From an uncultured Propionibacteriaceae bacterium (lineage in GTDB: Bacteria > Actinomycetota > Actinomycetes > Propionibacteriales > Propionibacteriaceae): DNA of 9,349 bases. The stretch lies in contig CALMAD010000129.1 in NCBI GenBank assembly GCA_937859105.1, forward strand, positions 1 to 9,349, given 5' to 3'. Under the pieces are notes generated by a model. That model saw nothing but the letters and a program-made list of their open reading frames with translations. It ran no database searches and was not told the origin of the DNA. A program made the position numbers and the translations under genes. Position 1 is the stretch's first letter; each line of letters opens with the position of its first letter. This document shows positions 1 to 6,317 of this stretch, in pieces.

Positions 1-1434
1 GGCCTGCTCGCGGCGCGTGCGCTCGGCCTTGTGCTCGGTGTAGGCGTCCACGAGGTCGTCGCCGCGGAACAGCGGCCCGGACGTCCGCTGCCCGAGCTGC
101 TCCATCGCGAGGCGGCCGACCAACTGCTGGTTGGTCGTGACCCGCTCGGAGCGCGCGTTGGAGAAGAAGCTGATCACCCAGCGCAGCAGCGTCGAGATGC
201 GCTGCTTGAAGCCGGCGATGTAGAGCAGGTGCAGCACGAGCCACATCGCCCACGCGACGAAGCCGGTGATCTCGAACTTGCCCACCTTCACCACCGCGTT
301 GAACTTCGCGATGGTCGCCATCGAACCCTTGTCGACGTACTTGAACGGCTTGGACGCCTCGGCGAGCGCCTTGTCCCTCGCCTCGCCGGGCCGCAGCTGC
401 CGGGCGGCGATCAGCTTCGCGACGTAGCGCGCCGACTGGATCGCGCCCTGCGCGACGCCCGGGACGCCCTTGACGGCCATCATGTCGCCGATCACGAAGA
501 CGTCGGGGTGGCCGGGCAGCGAGAGATCGGGCTGCACGTTGATGCGGCCGGCCCGGTCGAGCTCGGCGCCGGACTGCTCGGCCAGCGTCTTGCCCAGGTC
601 GCTCGCCTGGACGCCGGCCGCCCACATCTTGCAGGAGGAGTCGATGTGCTCGCTGCTGCCGTCTTTGTACTTGACGGTGAGGCCGTTGAAGTCGAGGTCG
701 GTCACGAGGCCGTTGAGCTTCACCTCGACACCTACCTTTTCGAGGGCCCGCTGGGTCTTCGCGCCCAGCCGCTTGCCGAATGGCGGCAGCACCTGCGGGG
801 CGCCGTCGATGAGGATGACCCGCGCCTGACGAGGGTCGATGTCGCGGAAGTCTTTCGCCAGCGTCCGGGACGCCAGCTCGCGGATCTGGCCGGCCATCTC
901 GACGCCCGTCGGCCCGGCGCCGACGACGCAGAACGTGAGGTGCCGGCGCACCTCCTCGGGGCTGTCGGCCATCTCGGCCTGCTCGAACGCCCAGAAGATG
1001 CGCGAGCGCAGCTCGAGCGCGTCGTCGATCGACTTCATGCCGGGCGCGAACGTCGCGAATTGGTCGTTGCCGAAGTACGACTGCCCGGCACCGGCCGCCA
1101 CGATCAGCGAGTCGTAGGTGAGCGTGGACGGGTTGTCGAGGTGCCGCCACGTGACCTGCTTCGCGTCGAGGTCGATCGTCTCGACCAGGCCCAGCACCAC
1201 CTGGACGTTCTTCTGCCGCTTCAGGATCTCCCGGGTCGCCGGGGCGATCTCCCCCTCCGACAGGATGCCCGTCGCCACCTGGTACAGAAGCGGCTGGAAC
1301 AGGTGGTGGGTCGTCTTGGCGACGAGCGTGATGTCGACGTCGGCGTCCTTGAGGGCTTGGGCGGCGAACAGGCCGCCGAAGCCCGAACCGACGATCACGA
1401 CGTGGTGGCGCGAGCGCTTGCCGAACCGCTTCAT
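1..1434 (-). CDS. ndh: Type II NADH dehydrogenase (NDH-2), C-terminus cut by window edge
   Basis: Reading from ATG at 1434 down to base 1 gives 478 codons with no stop, so the gene leaves the window near its C-terminus. NDH-2 oxidises NADH and reduces menaquinone or ubiquinone at the inner face of the membrane without pumping protons. Seen in the sequence: an FAD-binding GSGFGG at residues 16-21 after a hydrophobic strand, a NADH-binding GAGPTGVE at 172-179, and the second FAD contact VIGD with GD at 316-317. A hydrophobic, Trp-rich stretch at about 390-415 fits the membrane anchor of the family. The visible length already matches actinobacterial NDH-2 (about 450-480 residues), so few residues should be missing. 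A GGAGG lies 4 nt before the ATG. It follows the reductase gene on the same strand after 177 bp and probably has its own promoter. Family assignment is secure; the quinone used is not visible. Confidence 0.95.
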   Translation of the reverse strand, partial: MKRFGKRSRHHVVIVGSGFGGLFAAQALKDADVDITLVAKTTHHLFQPLLYQVATGILSEGEIAPATREILKRQKNVQVVLGLVETIDLDAKQVTWRHLDNPSTLTYDSLIVAAGAGQSYFGNDQFATFAPGMKSIDDALELRSRIFWAFEQAEMADSPEEVRRHLTFCVVGAGPTGVEMAGQIRELASRTLAKDFRDIDPRQARVILIDGAPQVLPPFGKRLGAKTQRALEKVGVEVKLNGLVTDLDFNGLTVKYKDGSSEHIDSSCKMWAAGVQASDLGKTLAEQSGAELDRAGRINVQPDLSLPGHPDVFVIGDMMAVKGVPGVAQGAIQSARYVAKLIAARQLRPGEARDKALAEASKPFKYVDKGSMATIAKFNAVVKVGKFEITGFVAWAMWLVLHLLYIAGFKQRISTLLRWVISFFSNARSERVTTNQQLVGRLAMEQLGQRTSGPLFRGDDLVDAYTEHKAERTRREQA

Positions 1435-1448
1435 GAAACCTCCGTGTG

Positions 1449-1462
1449 GGGGCGATCGCCCC
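1449..1462. promoter_or_regulatory. Perfect 14-bp palindrome in the ndh leader
   Basis: GGGGCGATCGCCCC is self-complementary over all 14 bases. It lies 15-28 nt upstream of the ndh start, just before the Shine-Dalgarno sequence. It could be a protein-binding site or contribute to mRNA structure near the ribosome site. The core GCGATCGC was found at only one other place in the window, 6106-6113, also intergenic. No known regulator is assigned. Confidence 0.35.
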
Positions 1463-1497
1463 TGACTGGACTGCGGAACTCAGTGTCTTGAGCACCG

Positions 1498-1516
1498 TCG
1501 GCGCGTCTCGCGCCGA
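1498..1516 (-). terminator. GC-rich hairpin between reductase gene and ndh
   Basis: Arms at 1498-1505 and 1509-1516 pair perfectly over 8 bp around a 3-nt loop. The hairpin lies about 95 nt past the stop of the reductase gene and about 65 nt before the ndh start. There is no T-run after it in the direction of transcription. It could be an actinobacterial-type terminator lacking a U-tract, or a structured 5' leader of ndh. The hairpin is visible; its role is inferred. Confidence 0.35.
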
Positions 1517-1535
1517 GGTAAGCCCAGCCTAACCT
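1516..1535 (-). promoter_or_regulatory. DtxR/IdeR-like iron box upstream of ndh (candidate)
   Basis: The minus strand reads AGGTTAGGCTGGGCTTACCT, an imperfect palindrome with 7 of 10 positions matching between arms. Against the remembered IdeR/DmdR consensus TTAGGTTAGGCTAACCTAA, 13 of 19 positions agree, including ten in a row (AGGTTAGGCT). It sits 82 nt upstream of the ndh ATG, where it could overlap a promoter. Iron control of ndh by a DtxR-family repressor is an inference from the motif alone. Confidence 0.4.
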
Positions 1536-1611
1536 CGCCCCCACAACGGGCCCAACGGCGGCGTCCGGGATGGGACACGGAGGGAGGGGCTTCCCCGTCC
1601 GGGGTGGCGGC

Positions 1612-2463
1612 TCAGCCGCGCAGCGTCCGGGCGAAGTCGGCGAGGCTGGTCGGCGGGCGTCCGATCAGGGTCTCGACGTCGTCGGTCACCTCGGCGAGCA
1701 CCCCGGACGCGATGGCGGTGTAGGTGCTGATCCAGGCCTCGTACTGCCAGTCCGGCTCACCCGGCCAGTCGCGGCGCAGCCGCTCGGCCGCGTGCTCGAC
1801 CGTCTCGTCGACGAACCGGTACACCCGGCCCGAGAAGGCCGTGAGCGTCACGGTCGCCTCGGTGAGCGTCGGCGCGGTCGGGCCGGTGAGGGTGTAGGTC
1901 GCGTTCGCGTGGGCGTCCGGGTGGCGGAGGACCGCGGCGGCGGCCTCGGCGACGTCCGCGCGGACGACGAACGCGCACCGCCCGTCGCCGGCGGGCCCGG
2001 TGATCGCGCCGTGGGCGTCCGCGAAGGCGGGCAGCACGTCGGCGTAGAAGTTGTCGCGCAGCAGCGTGAACGTCGCCCCGCTGTCGCGGATCGCCTCCTC
2101 GGTGTGCCAGTGGTCGCGGCCCAGCGTGAACGTCGCCTCGGGGGACGCCGCCGCGAACGACGTGTAGACGAGGTGCTGGACGCCGGCGTCCGCGGCCGCG
2201 TTCACGAACGTCCGGTGCTGGTCGACGCGGTCGGCCGACTCCCCCGCCGAGACCATCAGCGCGAGGTCGCAGCCCGACAAGGCCTCCCGGACGGCGTCCG
2301 CGTCGCCGTACTCGGCCTGCGCGACCTCGCAGCCGGGCAGCTCGGGCGCGCGCGACGGCGTCCGGACGACGAGCCGCAGGGGGACGCCCGCGTCGGCCAG
2401 CAAGCGCGCGACGCGGCCGCCGAGCTGTCCGGTGGCTCCGGTGATGGCGATGGGTGCGGTCAT
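1612..2463 (-). CDS. NmrA/QorB-like NAD(P)-binding reductase (SDR superfamily)
   Basis: This is a 283-residue protein of the atypical short-chain dehydrogenase group that includes NmrA and the E. coli quinone reductase QorB (YtfG). The N-terminal Rossmann motif GATGQLG lies at residues 9-15 in a beta-strand/turn/helix context. A strand ending VYTS at 99-102 and a following HxxTE...SG...TLLR block at about 120-136 are typical of QorB-like members. Length matches QorB (about 285). The likely activity is NAD(P)H-dependent reduction of quinones or related electrophiles in the cytoplasm, but redox-sensor members without enzymatic activity also exist. The start ATG has AGGAG upstream at good spacing and overlaps the stop of the HxlR gene by 4 nt (ATGA), so the two are translationally coupled. 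HxlR regulators commonly neighbour QorB genes, which supports the call. Substrate is not resolved. Confidence 0.85.
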   Translation of the reverse strand: MTAPIAITGATGQLGGRVARLLADAGVPLRLVVRTPSRAPELPGCEVAQAEYGDADAVREALSGCDLALMVSAGESADRVDQHRTFVNAAADAGVQHLVYTSFAAASPEATFTLGRDHWHTEEAIRDSGATFTLLRDNFYADVLPAFADAHGAITGPAGDGRCAFVVRADVAEAAAAVLRHPDAHANATYTLTGPTAPTLTEATVTLTAFSGRVYRFVDETVEHAAERLRRDWPGEPDWQYEAWISTYTAIASGVLAEVTDDVETLIGRPPTSLADFARTLRG

Positions 2464-2843
2464 GGTTTCTCCTGATCGGTGACGTCGGGATGATCCGATT
2501 GGTACGTCAGCACGGCGGCGGCGTTCGTGCGGGCCCAGGCAACGAGGTCGTCCATGACCGGCGCCAGCGTCGCGCCGAGCGGCGTCAGGGCGTACTCGAC
2601 GCGGCGAGGGCCGGCCTGCGCGGCGTCCCGCCGGACGAGGCCGTCGCGGCGCAGGTCGCGCAGCGTCTGCGAGAGCATCTTCTGCGACAGCCCGCCGATG
2701 CGCTCGCGAAGCTCGGAGAAGCGCAGCGGGCCGTCGCCCAGGCTCGCGACGATGAGCACCGCCCAGCGACTCGCCAGCGTGTCGAGCAGCGTACGGGAGG
2801 GGCAGCGGCGGTTGTACGGGTCGAAGGCGGACCCTGGGGTCAC
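2460..2843 (-). CDS. HxlR/DUF24-family transcriptional regulator, probable redox sensor
   Basis: A 127-residue winged-helix regulator. A CPSRTLLDTLASRWAVLI segment begins at Cys14, the DUF24 signature in which the N-terminal cysteine serves as a thiol switch in QorR, YodB and HypR. The helix-turn-helix with the typical GLSQKMLSQTLRDL lies at about 51-64, followed by a wing (DGLVRR...VEYALTPLG) at about 68-90. The start is GTG at 2843, whose GTGA overlaps the stop of the upstream binding-protein gene. An AAGGG lies about 7 nt before it, and there is no later start ahead of Cys14. The next gene overlaps by 4 nt. By analogy with QorR it probably controls the neighbouring reductase in response to quinones or oxidants. 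Because it sits inside the operon, it may control the importer too. Family is firm; ligand and operator are inferred. Confidence 0.9.
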   Translation of the reverse strand: MTPGSAFDPYNRRCPSRTLLDTLASRWAVLIVASLGDGPLRFSELRERIGGLSQKMLSQTLRDLRRDGLVRRDAAQAGPRRVEYALTPLGATLAPVMDDLVAWARTNAAAVLTYQSDHPDVTDQEKP

Positions 2844-3757
2844 GCCAGACCCTTCTGCTTCAGCCAGGCCGACGCGATGTCGGCGGACTTCTTCTGCTCG
2901 TTGACGCTCGCGGAGTTGAGCGCGCGGAGGTCCTCCAGCGAGAGCTGGGCATTGACCTTGTTGATCGCGTCCGCGGCCGCGTCGTTGACCTTCGCCGACA
3001 CGATCGGGGTGACGTTCTGGGGCAGGATCAGGTGCTTCGGGTCGTCCAGCACGACGAGGTTCTCGCGGGTGATCGACGGGTCGGCCGTGTAGATGTCGGC
3101 GAGCTGGGTCGTGCCGTCCTTGAGCGCCTTGACGGTGAGCGGGCCGCCCGAGTCCTCCACCGGCACGAGCGTGACCGTGGCCCCGTAGGCCGACTTCAGA
3201 CCGTCCGGCCCGTACGGACGCTTCGCGAACTCGCTGTTCGCCGCGATCTTCAGCGGATCGGTGACCTTGCTGAGGTCGGCCAGCGACGTGAGCCGATGCT
3301 GGTCGGAGAACTGCTTGGTGACCGTGTACGAGTCCTGGTCGGTCGCGGCGGCGTGCTCCAGCGCCCGCAGGCCCTGCGGCAGCGCGGACGCGAGCGCGCT
3401 CTGGATCGCCGCGGCGTCCTTCGCGGTCGTGTTCTTGTCGTAGTACTGCAGCAGGTTGCCGCCGTACTCGGGGATCACGTCGATCTTGCCGGCGGCCAGG
3501 TCAGGCAGGTACACCTCGCGCTGGCCGATCTGGTACTGCCGCTGCACGGTGAACCCGGCCTTCTCCAGCGACTGCGCGTACAGCTCCGCGATGATCTCGT
3601 TGCTGTAGTACTGCTGGGAGCCGACCACGAGCGTGCCGGACGCCGCGGGCGTCCCGCTGGCCAGGGGGTCGCTGTTCGAGCAGGCGGTGGCGGTGGCGGC
3701 GAGCAGGCCGAGCCCGGCGAGGACGCCGAGCCGGCGGCGGCTGATCGGAGAGGACAT
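2840..3757 (-). CDS. Compatible-solute (glycine betaine/choline type) ABC transporter substrate-binding lipoprotein
   Basis: A 305-residue OpuAC-type periplasmic-binding protein. The N-terminus has SRRRLGVLAG followed by a hydrophobic core and a lipobox-like ATAC ending at Cys26, so it is likely a lipoprotein; the RRR before the core makes Tat export possible. The mature part opens with a strand (VVGSQQYYSNE, 44-54) and contains IDVIPEYGGNLLQYY at 92-106, a hallmark of OpuCC/ProX-like proteins that bind quaternary amines in an aromatic cage. The ATG at 3757 has an AAAGGA Shine-Dalgarno about 8 nt upstream. An upstream in-frame extension is excluded because it would read through the permease in another frame. 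The gene follows the second permease after 38 nt, and its stop overlaps the HxlR start. The exact solute (glycine betaine, carnitine, choline, ergothioneine or other) cannot be told from sequence. Confidence 0.9.
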   Translation of the reverse strand: MSSPISRRRLGVLAGLGLLAATATACSNSDPLASGTPAASGTLVVGSQQYYSNEIIAELYAQSLEKAGFTVQRQYQIGQREVYLPDLAAGKIDVIPEYGGNLLQYYDKNTTAKDAAAIQSALASALPQGLRALEHAAATDQDSYTVTKQFSDQHRLTSLADLSKVTDPLKIAANSEFAKRPYGPDGLKSAYGATVTLVPVEDSGGPLTVKALKDGTTQLADIYTADPSITRENLVVLDDPKHLILPQNVTPIVSAKVNDAAADAINKVNAQLSLEDLRALNSASVNEQKKSADIASAWLKQKGLA

Positions 3758-3795
3758 GGCGGGTTCCTTTCGATGGGTCGGTTGGTGAGACGGGT

Positions 3796-4461
3796 TCAGC
3801 GGCGACGGACGCCGGCGGGGGTCAGGAGCCGCTGGAGCACGCCGAACACCAGTTCGGACGCGATGGCGAGCAGCACGACGAGCAGGGACGCCGCGAGCAT
3901 CTGCCCGTAGTCCTGCGTCTTGAGGCCGAGGAACAGGAACCGGCCGAGGCCCCCGGAGCCCACGTACGCGGCCAGCGTGGCAGTCGAGATCACCTGCAGC
4001 ACGGCCGACCGGACGCCGCCGATCAGCAGCGGCAGCCCGAGCGGGATCTCCACCTGGGTGAGGATCTGGGCCTCGGTCATGCCGGTCGCGCGGGCGGCGT
4101 CCACGGTCGCGGGATCGATCTGCTCGAAGCCGGCGTACGCGCCGGCGAGCACCGACGGGATCGCGAGCACGACGAACGCGATCATCGGCCCGACCAGCCC
4201 GATGCCGAGCAGGATGCCGAGCAGCGTGACCAGGCCGAGCGTCGGCAGCGCGCGGGCGGCGCCCGACAGCCCGACCGCGAGGCCGCGGCCGCGGCGGGTG
4301 TGCCCGACGTACCAACCGGCCGGGACGGCGACGAGGCACGCCAGCAGGACGCCGAGCGCCGAATACCACAGATGCTCGCCCGTGCGGGCGGCGATGCCGT
4401 CGGGACCCGGCATGTTGGCAGGGTCGGCGATCCAGGCGAGAGCCTCGGTGAGGTACCTCAT
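3796..4461 (-). CDS. Compatible-solute ABC transporter permease (second)
   Basis: A 221-residue inner-membrane permease of the BPD_transp_1 family. Hydrophobic segments lie at about 31-52, 66-90, 92-112, 143-163 and 186-208. The EAA loop that docks on the ATPase is visible at about 121-142 (DAARATGMTEAQILTQVEIP). The AAYVGSGGLG at 164-173 is typical of OpuCB/OpuCD permeases. The reading frame is open upstream to 4599, but the ATG at 4461 gives the normal family length and forms a 4-nt ATGA overlap with the first permease's stop, so it is preferred. The two permeases are expected to form a heterodimeric channel with the ATPase encoded upstream. Order here is ATPase-permease-permease-binding protein, unlike B. 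subtilis opuC, where the binding protein lies between the permeases. Confidence 0.9.
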   Translation of the reverse strand: MRYLTEALAWIADPANMPGPDGIAARTGEHLWYSALGVLLACLVAVPAGWYVGHTRRGRGLAVGLSGAARALPTLGLVTLLGILLGIGLVGPMIAFVVLAIPSVLAGAYAGFEQIDPATVDAARATGMTEAQILTQVEIPLGLPLLIGGVRSAVLQVISTATLAAYVGSGGLGRFLFLGLKTQDYGQMLAASLLVVLLAIASELVFGVLQRLLTPAGVRRR

Positions 4462-5216
4462 GCGTCGGCCCCCCGGCGTCCGGCGGGCTGGGCGTCGGAC
4501 GCGGCATCGGGATCGGCGACGGCGTCCGGCTCGCCCTGGGCCGCGGCCGACTGGTCGGCCGGGGCGTCCGTCAGGCGCGTGCGCGGGCTGCGGCTCCACG
4601 GCATCAGGACGCGGCCCAGCGCGACCAACAGGCCGTCGAGGGCCAGCGCGAGCGCGACCGTGACGACGAGGCCGGCGACGACCTCGGCGACGATGCCGCG
4701 CTGGAAGCCGTCGGTGAACAGCAGGCCCAGGCTCGGGACGCCGAGCACCGCACCCACGGTGACGAGGGAGATCGTGCTCACGGCGACCACCCGCAGCCCG
4801 GCCAGCAGCGTCGGGCCGGCCAGGGGCAACTCCACGGCGAAGAACCGGCTCACCGGCCGGTAGCCGAGGGCGGTCGCGGCGTCCTCGACGCGCGGGTCGA
4901 CGGCCTGGAGGGCGTCCGCCGCGGAGGGCACCATGAGCGCCAGGCCGTAGAGCGTCAGCGCGACCACGATGTTCAGGGGATCGCGGATGCCGGTGCCGAT
5001 GATGATCGGCAGCACGACGAACAGCGGCAGCGACGGGATCGCGTACAGCAGCCCGGACGCCGACAGAAGCGGCGTCCGAAGCCAGCGGCGGCGGTTGGCC
5101 AGCCAGCCCACCGGCAGCGCGATGACGAAGCTCAGCACGATGGGCGGGAGCGCCAGGGCGAGGTGGGCGAGGGTCCGCTCGGCGATGACGTCGAGGTTGT
5201 TGACGACCCAGTTCAC
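4458..5216 (-). CDS. Compatible-solute ABC transporter permease (first)
   Basis: A 252-residue BPD_transp_1 permease. Hydrophobic segments lie at about 17-40, 52-75, 82-100, 134-160 and 178-204, with an EAA loop at about 111-131 (EDAATALGYRPVSRFFAVEL). It should pair with the second permease and the ATPase to import an osmoprotectant. The start is GTG at 5216, with GGAGGG about 6 nt upstream, and it overlaps the ATPase stop by 4 nt (GTGA). The last 45 or so residues (from about 207) form a hydrophilic Ala/Asp/Pro/Gln-rich tail absent from compact family members. It is probably disordered and cytoplasmic, and its function is unknown. The stop overlaps the next start (ATGA). Confidence 0.9.
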   Translation of the reverse strand: MNWVVNNLDVIAERTLAHLALALPPIVLSFVIALPVGWLANRRRWLRTPLLSASGLLYAIPSLPLFVVLPIIIGTGIRDPLNIVVALTLYGLALMVPSAADALQAVDPRVEDAATALGYRPVSRFFAVELPLAGPTLLAGLRVVAVSTISLVTVGAVLGVPSLGLLFTDGFQRGIVAEVVAGLVVTVALALALDGLLVALGRVLMPWSRSPRTRLTDAPADQSAAAQGEPDAVADPDAASDAQPAGRRGADA

Positions 5217-6031
5217 GGCCGGCCCTCCAGGACGCCGGCGGCGCGGCCGTGGGCGTCTACGAGGACGTCCCCGCGCTCGCCCGGCTGCAGCCGCAGGACG
5301 CGCTCGCCCCGGTCGAGCCCCACGAACTCGGCGACGAAGTCGTCGGCCGGGTGGGCCAGAATGTCGGCGCTCGACCCGCGCTGGGCGACCTCGCCGCCCT
5401 GCTTCAGGATGATGATCTGGTCGCCCAGCAGGAACGCCTCCTCGATGTCGTGCGTGACGAACACGATCGTCTTGCCGAGCTCGGACTGGATGCGCAGAAG
5501 CTCGTTCTGCAGGTCGCGCCGCACGAGGGGGTCGACGGCGCCGAACGGCTCGTCCATGAGCAGGATGTTCGGGTCGGCCGCAAGCCCCCGCGCGACGCCC
5601 ACGCGCTGCTGCTGCCCGCCCGAGAGCTGGCTCGGGTAGCGGTTCGCGTGGGCCGGGTCGAGGCCGACGAGCTGCATGAGCTCGCGGGCGCGGGCGTGGG
5701 CCGCCTCCTTGTCGGTGCCGATCAGGCGCGGGACGGTCGCGATGTTGTCGAGCACCGTCCGGTGCGGCAGCAGCCCGCCGTTCTGCATGACGTAGCCGAT
5801 GCGGCGCCGGATCGCCACCGGATCCTGCGCGGCGATGTCGTCGCCGTCGATGAGGACGCGGCCCGAGGTGGGCTCCACCATCCGGTTGATCATCCGCAGC
5901 AGGGTGGTCTTGCCGCAGCCGCTCGACCCGACGAACACGGTCGTCGTGTGCGGGGGCAGTTGGGCACTGAAGTCGGCCACCGCCGTCGTGCCGTCGGGGT
6001 AGCGCTTGCTGACGTGTTCGAGCTCGATCAT
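5213..6031 (-). CDS. Compatible-solute ABC transporter ATP-binding protein (OpuCA/ProV-like, no CBS pair)
   Basis: A 272-residue ATPase that powers import. Walker A GSSGCGKT lies at 35-42, the Q-loop at Gln83 in GYVMQNGGLLPH, the signature LSGGQQQR at 136-143, Walker B ILLMDE at 156-161, the D-loop at about 164-167 and the switch His194. The MQNGGLLPHRTVLDNI segment is characteristic of the quaternary-amine (OpuA/OpuC/ProV) subfamily. ATG at 6031 is chosen because the protein then begins MIELEHVSKRYPDG like its relatives. The frame is open to a GTG at 6115, but that extension is Arg/Pro-rich and unlike the family. The Shine-Dalgarno for 6031 is weak and distant. Many OpuCA/ProV proteins continue for another 100 or more residues with two CBS domains that sense ionic strength. 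Here only about 35 residues follow the core, so that sensor is absent. First gene of the operon. Confidence 0.92.
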   Translation of the reverse strand: MIELEHVSKRYPDGTTAVADFSAQLPPHTTTVFVGSSGCGKTTLLRMINRMVEPTSGRVLIDGDDIAAQDPVAIRRRIGYVMQNGGLLPHRTVLDNIATVPRLIGTDKEAAHARARELMQLVGLDPAHANRYPSQLSGGQQQRVGVARGLAADPNILLMDEPFGAVDPLVRRDLQNELLRIQSELGKTIVFVTHDIEEAFLLGDQIIILKQGGEVAQRGSSADILAHPADDFVAEFVGLDRGERVLRLQPGERGDVLVDAHGRAAGVLEGRP

Positions 6032-6078
6032 GCGGGGGACGCTCCGATCACGGGGGGCCGGACGCCGGGGCGCCCGCT

Positions 6079-6097
6079 TGGTTACGCAGAGTAACCA
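6079..6097. promoter_or_regulatory. Palindromic candidate operator of the importer operon
   Basis: TGGTTAC at 6079-6085 and GTAACCA at 6091-6097 are perfect inverted 7-mers around a 5-nt spacer, 48-66 nt upstream of the ATPase start. The position suits an operator overlapping the promoter of the six-gene operon. The TTAC/GTAA halves resemble operators of DUF24 and TetR regulators, so the HxlR protein encoded in the same operon is a natural candidate. That link is inferred. Confidence 0.45.
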
Positions 6098-6152
6098 CCG
6101 TTGCGGCGATCGCACTACCGCCTTCCGGGTGGTGGACGCGGGGAGGCGTCCG

Positions 6153-6251
6153 ATGCGGGAACGCGGGCCGGCCCGGGAGTTGACCCGGGAGTCTCACCCC
6201 CCGCGTCGTCGATCGACCGCGACCATGACATTCGTCACCGCCGGCCCGTGA
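6153..6251 (+). CDS. Possible 32-residue leader ORF upstream of the exporter genes (uncertain)
   Basis: ATG at 6153 is preceded by GGAGG with a 6-nt gap and opens a 32-codon frame ending in TGA at 6249-6251, 66 nt before the exporter ATPase start. The peptide is Arg/Pro/Thr-rich, with six arginines in its first 19 residues, and has no recognised domain. It could be a leader peptide controlling the exporter operon. It could equally be chance, because the ribosome-site-like string contains the octamer GGCGTCCG that is common throughout the window. No homology support is available. Confidence 0.2.
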   Translation: MRERGPARELTRESHPPRRRSTATMTFVTAGP

Positions 6252-6275
6252 CGGACCCACGCGAGCCCGTGTGAT
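6233..6275 (+). promoter_or_regulatory. Candidate exporter promoter with overlapping inverted repeat
   Basis: CGTCAC at 6233-6238 and GTGACG at 6248-6253 are perfect inverted 6-mers with a 9-nt spacer. The right arm carries the TGAC core of a possible -35 box (6248-6253). After 16 nt a TGTGAT (6270-6275) could be the -10, each box matching the sigma-70-type consensus at 4 of 6 positions. Transcription would then start near 6282, about 36 nt before the ATPase ATG. The repeat would let a regulator cover the -35. Both calls are weak and made by eye. Confidence 0.3.
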
Positions 6276-6317
6276 TCGGCACTGCCCGCGGACGCCGCCG
6301 CCCGGTTGGATGGAGCC

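Noticed and set aside
31..1491. Plus-strand 486-codon open frame opposite ndh
   Set aside because: The minus strand encodes an unmistakable NDH-2 with FAD and NADH motifs. The opposite frame is Arg/Asp/Leu-rich low-information sequence typical of antisense frames in GC-rich DNA.
1583..1619. Short hairpins after the reductase stop as a terminator
   Set aside because: Only 4-5-bp alternative stems with 2-4-nt loops and no T-run; the hairpin at 1498-1516 is much stronger.
1570..2475. Plus-strand 301-codon frame opposite the QorB-like gene
   Set aside because: Arg/Gly/Val-rich shadow frame without domains; the minus strand carries the Rossmann-fold reductase.
3032..3910. Plus-strand 292-codon frame opposite the binding protein
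   Set aside because: Shadow of the lipoprotein gene; no domain, no ribosome site, composition of an antisense frame.
2840..4507. Reading the binding protein as a 555-residue fusion starting at 4507
   Set aside because: The first 250 residues are Arg/Pro/Ala-rich out-of-frame translation of the second permease. The true start at 3757 has a signal peptide and Shine-Dalgarno.
6180..6185. TTGACC as a -35 box for the exporter operon
   Set aside because: No AT-containing -10-like hexamer lies 16-18 nt downstream; the pair at 6248 and 6270 is less bad.
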